Source: an uncultured Acidimicrobiaceae bacterium (GTDB lineage Bacteria; Actinomycetota; Acidimicrobiia; Acidimicrobiales; RAAP-2). Taken from it: a stretch of 64,000 nucleotides of DNA. The stretch lies in the NCBI GenBank assembly GCA_937975915.1, contig CALJTY010000042.1, positions 62,001 through 126,000 of the forward strand, given 5' to 3'. Positions 44,170-52,193 of this stretch are shown here, in pieces (positions within the stretch are counted from its first letter, which is position 1; each line of letters opens with the position of its first letter). Below the pieces are notes generated by a model. The model was not told the DNA's origin. It saw only the letters and a program-made list of their open reading frames with translations, and did not search any database. The translations under genes and the position numbers were made by a program.

Positions 44170-45006
44170 ATGAAAATTGCTAACTACGCAGGCCGTGCAG
44201 TACTAATCCGAAATGACCAAGTAATCGACATTGAAAAGGCGTCGGCGGGGAAGTTTGGTCCAGACCTCATGTCTATTTACGAGCGCTGGAGTGAATTTGT
44301 GGCAGCGGCAAGTTCATTTTCGCTAACAGATGGTGAAGCACTCATCGAGTCAAAACTTCTCTCACCAATCCCTGCTCCTCGACAAGTATTTGGCATTGGG
44401 CTCAACTATCACAGTCACGCCAAAGAAGCCGGCGTTGGAACTCCAGCGATTCCTCCAGTTTTTACTAAGTACCCATCTTCACTCTCGGGTCCATTTAGCA
44501 ACATCCCACGTTCGGGTGAAACAGTTGACTGGGAAGCAGAAGTTGTTGTTGTCATCGGAAAGTCAGCACGCAAAGTCAGCGAAGCCGACGCCTGGAGCCA
44601 TGTTGCGGGTCTAAGTGTTGGACAAGACATCTCCGAGCGAAATGTGCAGTTCCTCGCTGGAGGACAGTTCTCCCTTGGTAAGTCCTACGAAGGTTTTGGA
44701 CCAATTGGCCCGTGGCTCGTGACACTCGACGAAGTGAAAGATCCTGATGACCTGCACATCACGTGCAAGATTAACGGTGAAGTTACCCAGAACGAATCTT
44801 CAAAAGACATGGTCTTTAACGTCAGCCAGTTAATCAACCAAATCTCAGCAGTAACAACACTGTGGCCCGGAGACATCATCTTTACCGGATCGCCGGCGGG
44901 CGTTGGGCTTTTCGAACAGCCATCAAGGTATCTTCAAGTTGGTGACGTTGTTGAAACCAAAGTTGAAGGAATCGGAACTATTCGCAATAACGTAGTGGCT
45001 GGTTAA
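44170..45006 (+). CDS. Fumarylacetoacetate hydrolase-family protein
   Basis: A 278-residue FAH-fold hydrolase or isomerase. GIGLNYHSHAKEAG begins the core, DWEAEVVVVIG holds the metal-binding Glu pair and VGQDISERN the Asp; GPWLVTLDEV and DIIFTGSPAGVG close it. Family members hydrolyse C-C bonds in acylpyruvates or isomerise or decarboxylate ring-cleavage products. In this operon it would process the product of the VOC dioxygenase. Start ATG follows 12 bases after the hydroxylase. Confidence 0.9.
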   Translation: MKIANYAGRAVLIRNDQVIDIEKASAGKFGPDLMSIYERWSEFVAAASSFSLTDGEALIESKLLSPIPAPRQVFGIGLNYHSHAKEAGVGTPAIPPVFTKYPSSLSGPFSNIPRSGETVDWEAEVVVVIGKSARKVSEADAWSHVAGLSVGQDISERNVQFLAGGQFSLGKSYEGFGPIGPWLVTLDEVKDPDDLHITCKINGEVTQNESSKDMVFNVSQLINQISAVTTLWPGDIIFTGSPAGVGLFEQPSRYLQVGDVVETKVEGIGTIRNNVVAG

Positions 45007-45012
45007 GAACTA

Positions 45013-46182
45013 ATGCGCGTAGCAGTCATTGGTGCAGGCATTGGCGGACTCACTGCTGCTGCGTTTTTGTCGAGAGACGGGCATGATGTTGTTGTGTACG
45101 AGTCAGTAAAAGAACTGACTGAAGTTGGGGCCGGAATCATTGTTAGCTCAAATGCAACTCGAGTGATTGAGGCCCTAGGACACGGTGAAGAACTCGCCGC
45201 TATTGGTACTTCACCACAGCGAATGTCATTTCGTCGCTGGCAGGACGATTCTGAAATTGCACAATCAACACTTGGGCCTAAGGCAACAGAACGTTGGGGA
45301 TCGCCTTTCTATAACGTCTACCGGCCAGACATGGCGGAAATGCTTTACAAAGCCTGTCCAGACGTCACATTTAAATTTGGCGAACGAATTACTGGGCTTA
45401 CACAAAATTCTGACACCGTTACTCTGGAGCTTTCAAGTGGGAAATCTGTCGAAGCAGACATTGTTATTGGAGCTGATGGAATCCATTCAACAGTGCGAAC
45501 CCAATTGTGGGGAGCACAACCTTCTCGCTTCAGTGGAATTGTCGCGTATCGAATTATTCTTGATGCGACTGAAGTTCCAGGTATGGCAATTGAGTCAACA
45601 GTTCGCTTAGGTCCTGGTGGGCACATCGTTTCTTATCCAATTGGTAGAAATAGCCGCCTGTTCAATATCGTCGCAATTACCGATGACCCCAGTTGGGAAA
45701 TTGAGTCGTGGAATGAACCCGCAGATCTAAAGACGCTTCGTGAGCGTTTTGCTGATTGGTCCCCCGAAGTTAGAGGACTATTAAATAAGGCAACTGATCC
45801 GATTTATCGGTGGGCATTGCATGATCGTCAACCACTCGAAAAATGGGGAAGTGGACTCGTAACGCTTCTTGGTGATGCCTGTCACCCGATGCTTCCATTC
45901 ATGGCACAAGGTGCATCGCAGGCAATTGAAGATGCTTCAGTGCTGAGCAGGTGCTTACGCAATGAACAAGATCCAAGAAGTGCACTTGCAACGTATGAGA
46001 CATTGCGTCATGAACGCGCAACAAGCATCCAGGCTGTTTCACTAGCGAATGCGACTGCGTTTCACTTACCAGATGGAAAAGACCAGCAAGATCGAGATGA
46101 GTTCTTCTCACTAGTAGCTGCTAGTGAAGGTGGACTAGCAGCAAACTTTGACTGGATTTACGCGAACACTGACGCTAGCTAA
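45013..46182 (+). CDS. FAD-dependent monooxygenase, salicylate-hydroxylase-like
   Basis: A 389-residue flavin hydroxylase of the salicylate / 3-hydroxybenzoate 6-hydroxylase type. GAGIGGLTAAAFLSRDGHDVVVYE binds FAD, IGADGIHSTVR is the DG motif and GDACHPMLPFMAQGASQAIEDA the GD motif. It hydroxylates a small aromatic acid, often with decarboxylation. Having two ring hydroxylases in one operon suggests sequential oxygenations. Six-base gap to the FAH gene. The 3' end overlaps the opposite-strand ABM gene by eight bases. Confidence 0.9.
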   Translation: MRVAVIGAGIGGLTAAAFLSRDGHDVVVYESVKELTEVGAGIIVSSNATRVIEALGHGEELAAIGTSPQRMSFRRWQDDSEIAQSTLGPKATERWGSPFYNVYRPDMAEMLYKACPDVTFKFGERITGLTQNSDTVTLELSSGKSVEADIVIGADGIHSTVRTQLWGAQPSRFSGIVAYRIILDATEVPGMAIESTVRLGPGGHIVSYPIGRNSRLFNIVAITDDPSWEIESWNEPADLKTLRERFADWSPEVRGLLNKATDPIYRWALHDRQPLEKWGSGLVTLLGDACHPMLPFMAQGASQAIEDASVLSRCLRNEQDPRSALATYETLRHERATSIQAVSLANATAFHLPDGKDQQDRDEFFSLVAASEGGLAANFDWIYANTDAS

Positions 46183-46477
46183 GAGGCTCTGAGAAGTGCG
46201 TTACGAAGAAATCCACACCGACTTTTCCGGTGTAATGAGGATGCGTTAGAGCACGCCACTGTTGATACAGATCAGTGTTTCGAAATTCATTGTGCGCTTC
46301 GACTGAATCCCATGTAACAAGCAACAAGTGCTGCGTTGGATCTTCAATTTCGCGTCGAACTTCAGCTCCACGGCATCCTGGTGCTGAGCGAATAATTGGA
46401 AGAGCAATTTTTAAATCCTCTGCGAATGCTTCTTCCTCGCCAGGAGTAACCGGAAGAACAGCGTGCTCGAGAACCAT
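46175..46477 (-). CDS. Antibiotic biosynthesis monooxygenase (ABM/YgiN-like) domain protein
   Basis: A 100-residue single ABM domain. The pattern VLEHAVLPVTPGEEEAFAEDL, SAPGCRGAEVRREIEDP, HLLLVTWDSVEAHNEFR is characteristic. Members include cofactor-free monooxygenases and quinone-modifying enzymes, and many are uncharacterised. Its start overlaps the M20 amidohydrolase stop by one base, so it is cotranscribed with it and the carboxylase. A role with the adjacent hydroxylases is conceivable. Confidence 0.8.
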   Translation of the reverse strand: MVLEHAVLPVTPGEEEAFAEDLKIALPIIRSAPGCRGAEVRREIEDPTQHLLLVTWDSVEAHNEFRNTDLYQQWRALTHPHYTGKVGVDFFVTHFSEPLS

Positions 46478-47631
46478 TACTTCTTCAGCAACTTTGCTCG
46501 TAGCGCAGTGTCTTCAGCAACGGCAATCGCAGTGTGGGCGAGGGCAACTGCGCCGTCAATGACTGCCTGGTCTGCTTCTTTTGTAATGCACGCTGCAGTG
46601 AACTCAGGTTGGTGATTCACTGCTCCGTGAGTTGGAATCGCAATGAGCGGGTGAATTGATGGGACAACAAGTGAAACGTTTGCCATGTCAGTTGAAATCG
46701 TTGGACGTGGAGTATGCGCATCATCAATTTCGAATGTTCGTCCAAGCGCTTCAGCTGAAGTGCGGTAGTGACCCAAGATTTCAACGCTAGTTTCCATGTG
46801 CGAGAACTGGCTGCCGAGTTCTTCAATCTTTAGTGCTGCTCCAGTGGCGAGCGCTCCGGCTTCGAAGCAAGCGTTAATGCGCTTGCGAAGTGCTTCAAGG
46901 CGTTCTGATGTAACCGAACGAGCCATGAATCGACCGAGAGCATGGCTCGGAATGATATTGGCGGCAGAACCGCTTTCAACAACAATTCCGTGAACTTGGT
47001 CACCAGGGTGGAGTTGCTGGCGAAGTAGGCCGAGGGCAACTTGAGAGATGGTCATGGCGTCAAGCGCATTAATACCTTCGAATGGGGCTGCAGAAGCGTG
47101 TGCATCTTTTCCAGTGAACGTCACATCAAAGTGATCAACGGCAAGACACTGTGCATCGAGGCGCTCAGTTGGCCAAGGGTGCACCATCATTGCGGCATGG
47201 GCGTTCTTAAATTCACCTGCATTTATCAGGTCAATCTTTCCACCGCCACCTTCTTCAGAAGGCGTTCCGAGAAGCGTCACAGTAAGACCTAGTTCTTCAG
47301 CTACTGCACCAAGTCCAATGGCGGCACCAAGTGACGATGCAGCAATGATGTTGTGACCACAAGCGTGACCAACATCGGGGAGCGCGTCATATTCGGCGCA
47401 GAACACAATGTTCAGTTCGCCAGATCCCTTGGTGGCACGAAACGCAGTTTCAAGACCAGCAATGCCAGTTTCCACGTTAAAACCAGCTGACTTGGCGGCA
47501 TTGGCAACAGCTTCAGCACTCTTGAACTCTTCGTAACCGAGCTCAGGGTTTTTGTGAATGAAGTGGCTGAGTTCTACCAGTGTGTTGGAAGCACTTTTGA
47601 TTGCTCCGGATGCAGTGTCGCGAGAGGTCAT
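46477..47631 (-). CDS. M20-family amidohydrolase (ACY1L2/AbgB-like)
   Basis: A 384-residue metallo-amidohydrolase. Metal ligands are in HACGHNIIAASS, TPSEEGGGGKID and MVHPWP. The sequence resembles the aminoacylase-1-like-2 / p-aminobenzoyl-glutamate hydrolase branch. It would cleave an N-acyl or N-aryl amide to amino acid and acid. It overlaps the carboxylase gene by four bases upstream and the ABM gene downstream, forming a three-gene operon. Substrate unknown; release of an aromatic acid for the neighbouring operon is an appealing guess. Confidence 0.88.
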   Translation of the reverse strand: MTSRDTASGAIKSASNTLVELSHFIHKNPELGYEEFKSAEAVANAAKSAGFNVETGIAGLETAFRATKGSGELNIVFCAEYDALPDVGHACGHNIIAASSLGAAIGLGAVAEELGLTVTLLGTPSEEGGGGKIDLINAGEFKNAHAAMMVHPWPTERLDAQCLAVDHFDVTFTGKDAHASAAPFEGINALDAMTISQVALGLLRQQLHPGDQVHGIVVESGSAANIIPSHALGRFMARSVTSERLEALRKRINACFEAGALATGAALKIEELGSQFSHMETSVEILGHYRTSAEALGRTFEIDDAHTPRPTISTDMANVSLVVPSIHPLIAIPTHGAVNHQPEFTAACITKEADQAVIDGAVALAHTAIAVAEDTALRAKLLKK

Positions 47632-49382
47632 TCGATAATGGCAACAACGTCGCCAGCAGCAACTGAGTCACCAGGCTTCACCTTGATGGTTTTGACGACA
47701 CCTGCCTTTTCGGCGTTGACGTTGTTTTCCATCTTCATGGCTTCAAGAATCACAATGGCTTGTCCGACTTCAACCGTGTCACCTTCAGCGACTGAAACCT
47801 TGACGATTGTTCCTTGCATCGCAACTGATACGTTGCCAGATCCACTGCCAATTGCTCCGGTGTGGTGCTGGCGGCGAGGCTTGGCAGCAGTTGAATGCGC
47901 CTTTGGAAGACCGTCATCACCATTCTCTTCAACCCAGATTGAGACATTGACTCGACGTCCGTTCACTTCAGCAGTGACGTCCTTTCGAACCTTGCCATCA
48001 ACCGGAGCGGATCCACCAGTAGCGGACACAACGAGGTTGGTGAAGTCAAGAGTTTCTTCTACCCACTTCGTTGAGTGGGTTCCGTTTACGAAGTCTTCGC
48101 TCTCAAGAATGATCGTGTCAGCAGGAAGTGTTGTGGCAACGCCTTCAATGACGGTTTCTTCAATAGCTCGAAGCATGCGTCGACGAGCCTTCTCACGAGT
48201 TGGTGCCCACACAATGAGCTTTCCAATCAAGTTGTCGTAGTACTGAGAAACAGTGTCACCAGCTGCGTAACCAGCGTCGAGTCGCACTCCGGGACCTGAA
48301 GGCTGATCAAAGCGGGTGAGGGTGCCAGGTGATGGAACGAACTTTCCACCAGATGGGTCTTCAGCGTTAATGCGAACTTCAATGGAGTGACCATTTCGCT
48401 CAATGCTGTCCTGGGTGAGTTCTAACTTTTCGCCAGCTGCAATACGAATCTGCCACTCAACGAGGTCAAGCCCGGTAACGAGCTCAGTTACTGGGTGCTC
48501 CACCTGGAGGCGAGTGTTCATTTCAAGGAAGAAGAACTCTCCGTCTTGGAAGAGGAATTCAACTGTTCCAGCGTTGTAGTAACCACAAGCTTCTGAGACC
48601 TTTACAGCAGCTTCACCCATCGCACGGCGAACTTCTTCAGGGAAGTTTGGCGCTGGTGATTCTTCAACGAGCTTTTGGTGACGACGCTGTGCTGAACAGT
48701 CTCGTTCTCCGAGCCAGAGTGTGTTGCCATGCTTGTCGGCAATGACTTGCATTTCAATGTGACGTGGCCAGGTGAGGTAGCGCTCTACGTAGCATTCTGA
48801 GCGACCGAAGTAGCTAAGTGCTTCACGCATGGCACTCTCAAGTGCAGCTTCAGCTTCGTCAGCGTTATGAACAACTTTCATTCCGCGTCCACCACCACCG
48901 TAGGCAGCCTTAATGGCAACTGGCCATCCGAATTCTTTTCCGAAGGAAATAACTTCCTTGGCGTTAGTCAATGTTTCGTTGCGACCAGGAACGCCGGACA
49001 CGCCAGCCTTCTGTGCAGCGATACGAGAAGAAATTTTGTCACCCATCACTTCGATTGCTTCTGGTGGTGGCCCAATGAAGGTCACTCCCATTTCAGTAAT
49101 GGCGCGAGCGAAGTCGGTGTTTTCTGAGAAGAATCCGTAGCCCGGGTGCACTGCGTCAGCACCAGACTTTTTGATGACGTCAAGAATGGCTTCAGTATTC
49201 AAGTAGCTCTCAGCGGCGGTAGACCCACCAAGGGCGTAGGCCTCATCGGCGAGACGAACGTGTAGCGCGTTGCGGTCAAGCTCGGAATAGACGGCAACGG
49301 TTCCAATGCCCATCTCTCGACAGGTTCGGATGACACGAACCGCAATTTCACCGCGGTTAGCGATGAGGACTTTCTTAAGCAC
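47628..49382 (-). CDS. Acyl-CoA carboxylase alpha subunit (biotin carboxylase + BCCP)
   Basis: A 584-residue biotin carboxylase with a C-terminal biotin carrier domain. Residues 1-450 are the ATP-grasp carboxylase (KVLIANRGEIAVRVIRT, AYGGGGRGMKVV, ERDCSAQRRHQK, FLEMNTRLQVEHPVTE), and the last 75 carry EAMKMENNV, the biotinylated Lys. It supplies carboxybiotin to a separate carboxyltransferase for acetyl-, propionyl- or methylcrotonyl-CoA, which is not adjacent. The divergent neighbour is birA, the ligase that biotinylates it. Confidence 0.94.
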   Translation of the reverse strand: MLKKVLIANRGEIAVRVIRTCREMGIGTVAVYSELDRNALHVRLADEAYALGGSTAAESYLNTEAILDVIKKSGADAVHPGYGFFSENTDFARAITEMGVTFIGPPPEAIEVMGDKISSRIAAQKAGVSGVPGRNETLTNAKEVISFGKEFGWPVAIKAAYGGGGRGMKVVHNADEAEAALESAMREALSYFGRSECYVERYLTWPRHIEMQVIADKHGNTLWLGERDCSAQRRHQKLVEESPAPNFPEEVRRAMGEAAVKVSEACGYYNAGTVEFLFQDGEFFFLEMNTRLQVEHPVTELVTGLDLVEWQIRIAAGEKLELTQDSIERNGHSIEVRINAEDPSGGKFVPSPGTLTRFDQPSGPGVRLDAGYAAGDTVSQYYDNLIGKLIVWAPTREKARRRMLRAIEETVIEGVATTLPADTIILESEDFVNGTHSTKWVEETLDFTNLVVSATGGSAPVDGKVRKDVTAEVNGRRVNVSIWVEENGDDGLPKAHSTAAKPRRQHHTGAIGSGSGNVSVAMQGTIVKVSVAEGDTVEVGQAIVILEAMKMENNVNAEKAGVVKTIKVKPGDSVAAGDVVAIIE

Positions 49383-49446
49383 CTAAAACCTCCGTAAATG
49401 GACATTAATTCTTACCACTTGTCTCCTAAACCCTAGTGTTTATGGA

Positions 49447-50196
49447 GTGAACCCGATTACCTGGCGAGTTGAGCACTTTGAAGAAATCAACTCCACCAAT
49501 ACTTACGTATCAGTAAAGGCAAAAGAAGGCGCCTCTGAGGGCCTGGTGGCTCGTGCTGATTATCAGAGCGCGGGTCGAGGACGTCTGGATCGGACCTGGG
49601 AGGCGCCACCACGTTCAGCACTCATGTGCTCAATCCTTCTCTCGCCACCAACATCACCAGACGAAATGCAACTCGTTGTAGCAGCGGTTGCGCTCAGTGC
49701 TCGCAGCGCGCTTGGTGCACTCTGCAGTGTCTACCCACAACTCAAGTGGCCCAATGACTTAATTGTTGATGACAAGAAAATTGCTGGCCTACTCGCCGAG
49801 ATTGTTCATTCTGAAAATGGAATCTCCATTGTCGCAGGCATTGGAATAAATCTGACCGACAGCCCTGAGGGACTTCCAGCAACTAATGCACTGAAAGTTT
49901 CGGGTGTGACAATTACTCCAGAAGCTCTTCTAGAAAAACTTCTTGAGGAGCTGAACATTCGTCGCGGACTTCTCGACACCGAAGCAGGGCGGCAAATGTT
50001 GAGAGCGGAATATGAATCAGTTCTCGAGACCATTGGTCGAAGCGTGATTGTTGAACAAAGTGACACCATGTTCCCAGCCCTCGCAACCGGCATTGATGCA
50101 ACAGGTCGACTTATTTTGAACGCTGCGGGAGAAGAGAAGATCATTTCGGTGGGCGACGTTATTCACGTGCGCCACGTTCAGGTGATTGCGCCGTGA
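49447..50196 (+). CDS. birA: Biotin--[acetyl-CoA-carboxylase] ligase
   Basis: A 249-residue biotin protein ligase without an N-terminal DNA-binding domain, so not a repressor. EINSTNTYVSVKAKEG begins the catalytic domain, QSAGRGRLDRTWEAPP is the biotinyl-AMP loop, and LKWPNDLIVDDKKIAGLLAE holds the catalytic Lys. The GTG start at 49447 is used; an ATG at 49442 is in another frame and stops after two codons. It attaches biotin to the carboxylase encoded divergently next door. It overlaps rmlD by four bases. Confidence 0.94.
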   Translation: MNPITWRVEHFEEINSTNTYVSVKAKEGASEGLVARADYQSAGRGRLDRTWEAPPRSALMCSILLSPPTSPDEMQLVVAAVALSARSALGALCSVYPQLKWPNDLIVDDKKIAGLLAEIVHSENGISIVAGIGINLTDSPEGLPATNALKVSGVTITPEALLEKLLEELNIRRGLLDTEAGRQMLRAEYESVLETIGRSVIVEQSDTMFPALATGIDATGRLILNAAGEEKIISVGDVIHVRHVQVIAP

Positions 50197-51104
50197 CTCG
50201 CGTTCTCATAACTGGAGCTGCCGGTCAAGTAGGCGTAGACCTCGTTGACGTTCTCGGTGGCACCACTCCACTAGGGGGAGATCCAGCGTTCCAACCAGAT
50301 TCTTCTCCGGTTACCAAGGACGAATTTGAAGTCTTAGGGCTCAACCATCACGACCTTGACATCACGAACCGTGATGCGGTTATGAAGGCCGTCGAAACGG
50401 CCAAACCTGACGTCATTGTTCACTTGGCTGCCTATACGGCGGTTGATAAAGCTGAAACTGATCGTGATAACTGCTTCTTGGTGAACGCACAAGGAACTGA
50501 ATCACTTTCACTCGCCGCCAAAGAAAATGGCGCTCACCTCATTGCAATTTCAACTGACTACGTGTTTGATGGCAACAAGGGGAGTGCCTACGAAGTTGAC
50601 GACCAGACAAATCCCCTCGGTGTTTATGGCGCATCGAAACTTCTTGGAGAGCAACTCTGTTCAGATACCGACACGATTGTTAGAACCTCGTGGGTTATGG
50701 GTGTTCGAGGAAAGAACGTGCTGCACGTCATTGCGGATCGTGCACTTTCTGGAGAAAATGTTCGATTCGTTGATGATCAAACTGGCACCGTAACGGTCGC
50801 CAGTGATTTAGCTAGAGCACTTGCCACATTGGTGCGAACTCGTCCGGGCGGAATCTGGCACGTTGCCAATACTGAGACAACAACTTGGTTTGAAGTTGCG
50901 AAGTTTGCTGGGGAAGTTCTCGGACGTGGAAACGACTTTGCAACGCCAATTAAGACGTCAGACTTATCTCCAGCTCCTCTGGCTACTCGTCCCGTGAGAA
51001 GTGATCTTTCAACAACGAAGTGGAACAGTTCATTCTTGCCACTACCTAACTGGCATGATGCAGTGACACGTTTGCTAAACGACCGAGCCAGAAGGAACAG
51101 TTAA
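50193..51104 (+). CDS. rmlD: dTDP-4-dehydrorhamnose reductase
   Basis: A 303-residue extended SDR making dTDP-L-rhamnose. TGAAGQVGVDLVD binds NADP; VHLAAYTAVDKAE and the catalytic YGASK (as VYGASKLLGE) are present; STDYVFDG is typical. GTG start overlaps the birA stop by four bases. The next gene encodes a family 2 glycosyltransferase, so rhamnose is probably incorporated into a wall polymer here. RmlA-C are not in the window. Confidence 0.92.
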   Translation: MTRVLITGAAGQVGVDLVDVLGGTTPLGGDPAFQPDSSPVTKDEFEVLGLNHHDLDITNRDAVMKAVETAKPDVIVHLAAYTAVDKAETDRDNCFLVNAQGTESLSLAAKENGAHLIAISTDYVFDGNKGSAYEVDDQTNPLGVYGASKLLGEQLCSDTDTIVRTSWVMGVRGKNVLHVIADRALSGENVRFVDDQTGTVTVASDLARALATLVRTRPGGIWHVANTETTTWFEVAKFAGEVLGRGNDFATPIKTSDLSPAPLATRPVRSDLSTTKWNSSFLPLPNWHDAVTRLLNDRARRNS

Positions 51105-51943
51105 TGAGTGATGTTTCTTCCAGAGTCGCTGGCGTCATTGTTGACTTCCATGCGGGCGCTGCACTGGCTGAGTGCATTGACTCACTTCGACAAAACGGTG
51201 TCAAGCAAGTTGTCGTCGTAGAAAATGGCGAAGTCGGCTCAACTCCTCCGGCACTGGACGGACGTGACGTAGTACTTGTTGAACCGCATCAAAACCTCGG
51301 ATATGGTCGCGGTGTCAATCGAGGGGCTGCGCACACGGGCGAGTTCGAGTTTCTTCTCGTTTCCAATCCTGACGTTGTTGTCCACGAGCACGCCGTTGCT
51401 CAAATGGTGAAGTACTTAGATGAGCATCCAGATGTTGCTGTGGTCGGTCCTCAGATCAAGCGCCCTGATGCAAGTGTCTACCCATCACAGCGAGTGTTTC
51501 CAAACTTATGGCTCGCGGCACTGCACGCCTTGCTGGCTCCAGTGTGGCCAAGTAACCCAGCCACCAAGGCTTACCGTTCTCCTAGAAGTGATGGAACTGT
51601 CGACTGGGTCTCTGGCGCGTGTTTTTTAATTCGAAGAAATGTCTTTGAAGAAATAGGTGGCTTCGACGAGCGATACTTCATGTTCGCTGAAGACATGGCA
51701 CTGTGCTGGCAAGTTCGTGAACACGGCTACGGCGTGGGCGCTTGCAGCGATGCTGTGGTGACTCACATTGAAGGACTTTCTCGGAGCCGTGCCTCTAGAG
51801 AGATGCTCATTGCGCACCATCAGAGTGCTCTTCGCTTCGAGTGGCAGACCGCACGCGGTCTAAGACGTGTTTTAGCTCCGCTGGCATCTCTGGTGCTTGG
51901 GCTACGACTCGTACTGGTACTAGTGATTCGCCCGAAGGGCTAA
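51104..51943 (+). CDS. Family 2 glycosyltransferase, rhamnosyltransferase-like
   Basis: A 279-residue GT2 enzyme. GVIVDFHAGAALAECIDSL is the nucleotide-sugar start, GYGRGVNRG and LVSNPDVVV hold the metal-binding acidic motif, and DERYFMFAEDMALCWQVREHGYGV the acceptor-side acid. It resembles WbbL-type rhamnosyltransferases and overlaps rmlD by one base, which supports transfer of rhamnose from dTDP-rhamnose to a lipid-linked acceptor. A hydrophobic, arginine-containing C-terminus may touch the membrane. Confidence 0.87.
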   Translation: MSDVSSRVAGVIVDFHAGAALAECIDSLRQNGVKQVVVVENGEVGSTPPALDGRDVVLVEPHQNLGYGRGVNRGAAHTGEFEFLLVSNPDVVVHEHAVAQMVKYLDEHPDVAVVGPQIKRPDASVYPSQRVFPNLWLAALHALLAPVWPSNPATKAYRSPRSDGTVDWVSGACFLIRRNVFEEIGGFDERYFMFAEDMALCWQVREHGYGVGACSDAVVTHIEGLSRSRASREMLIAHHQSALRFEWQTARGLRRVLAPLASLVLGLRLVLVLVIRPKG

Positions 51944-51950
51944 CTTCCTA

Positions 51951-52193
51951 AAACGCCTAGAATGTATCCAGGGCTGCGAGTGTGCTGTGGTTGAAAGTCG
52001 ATGCTAGCCGCGGGCAAAACGACCCACGTAAGGCGTTTAACGACGCTGAGCATGGCGCGGTTTAGATGTAAGTCCTGCGTTGGATTGATCAAAGTGGTCA
52101 TCCCCGGCGTAGGCGGGTGTGGGGTCAAAGACCAGGTCAGGCACTCGCAGCTCTAAAGCTTTAGAAGTACTAGTACTAAAGGTAAGTCACAAC
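51951..52193 (+). promoter_or_regulatory. Long non-coding secA leader with possible RNA structure
   Basis: The 250-base stretch 51944-52193 has no convincing gene. AAACGCCT (51951-51958) can pair with AGGCGTTT (52031-52038), enclosing a domain in which CTGTGGTT can pair with AGCCGCGG. Further on, TGGTC (52096-52100) can pair with GACCA (52130-52134), with CCCC/GGGG inside it. Such a leader could control secA expression or simply contain the promoter. It matches no RNA family I can name. Confidence 0.35.
52152..52177. repeat. Two adjacent palindromes before the secA ribosome binding site
   Basis: TCTAAAGCTTTAGA (52152-52165) and AGTACTAGTACT (52166-52177) are perfect palindromes placed back to back, followed directly by the ribosome binding site AAAGG (52178-52182). 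Either a DNA operator or two small hairpins next to the site is possible. Confidence 0.45.

Noticed and set aside
51940..52128. A 62-codon open frame on the minus strand in the secA leader
   Set aside because: No recognisable domain, no ribosome binding site, and it reaches into the end of the glycosyltransferase gene; more likely a by-product of the RNA leader sequence.
52123..52150. ACCAGGTCAGG resembling the core of SRP (4.5S) RNA
   Set aside because: The following GGAA loop and AGCAG partner strand of SRP RNA are absent, so the match is coincidental.
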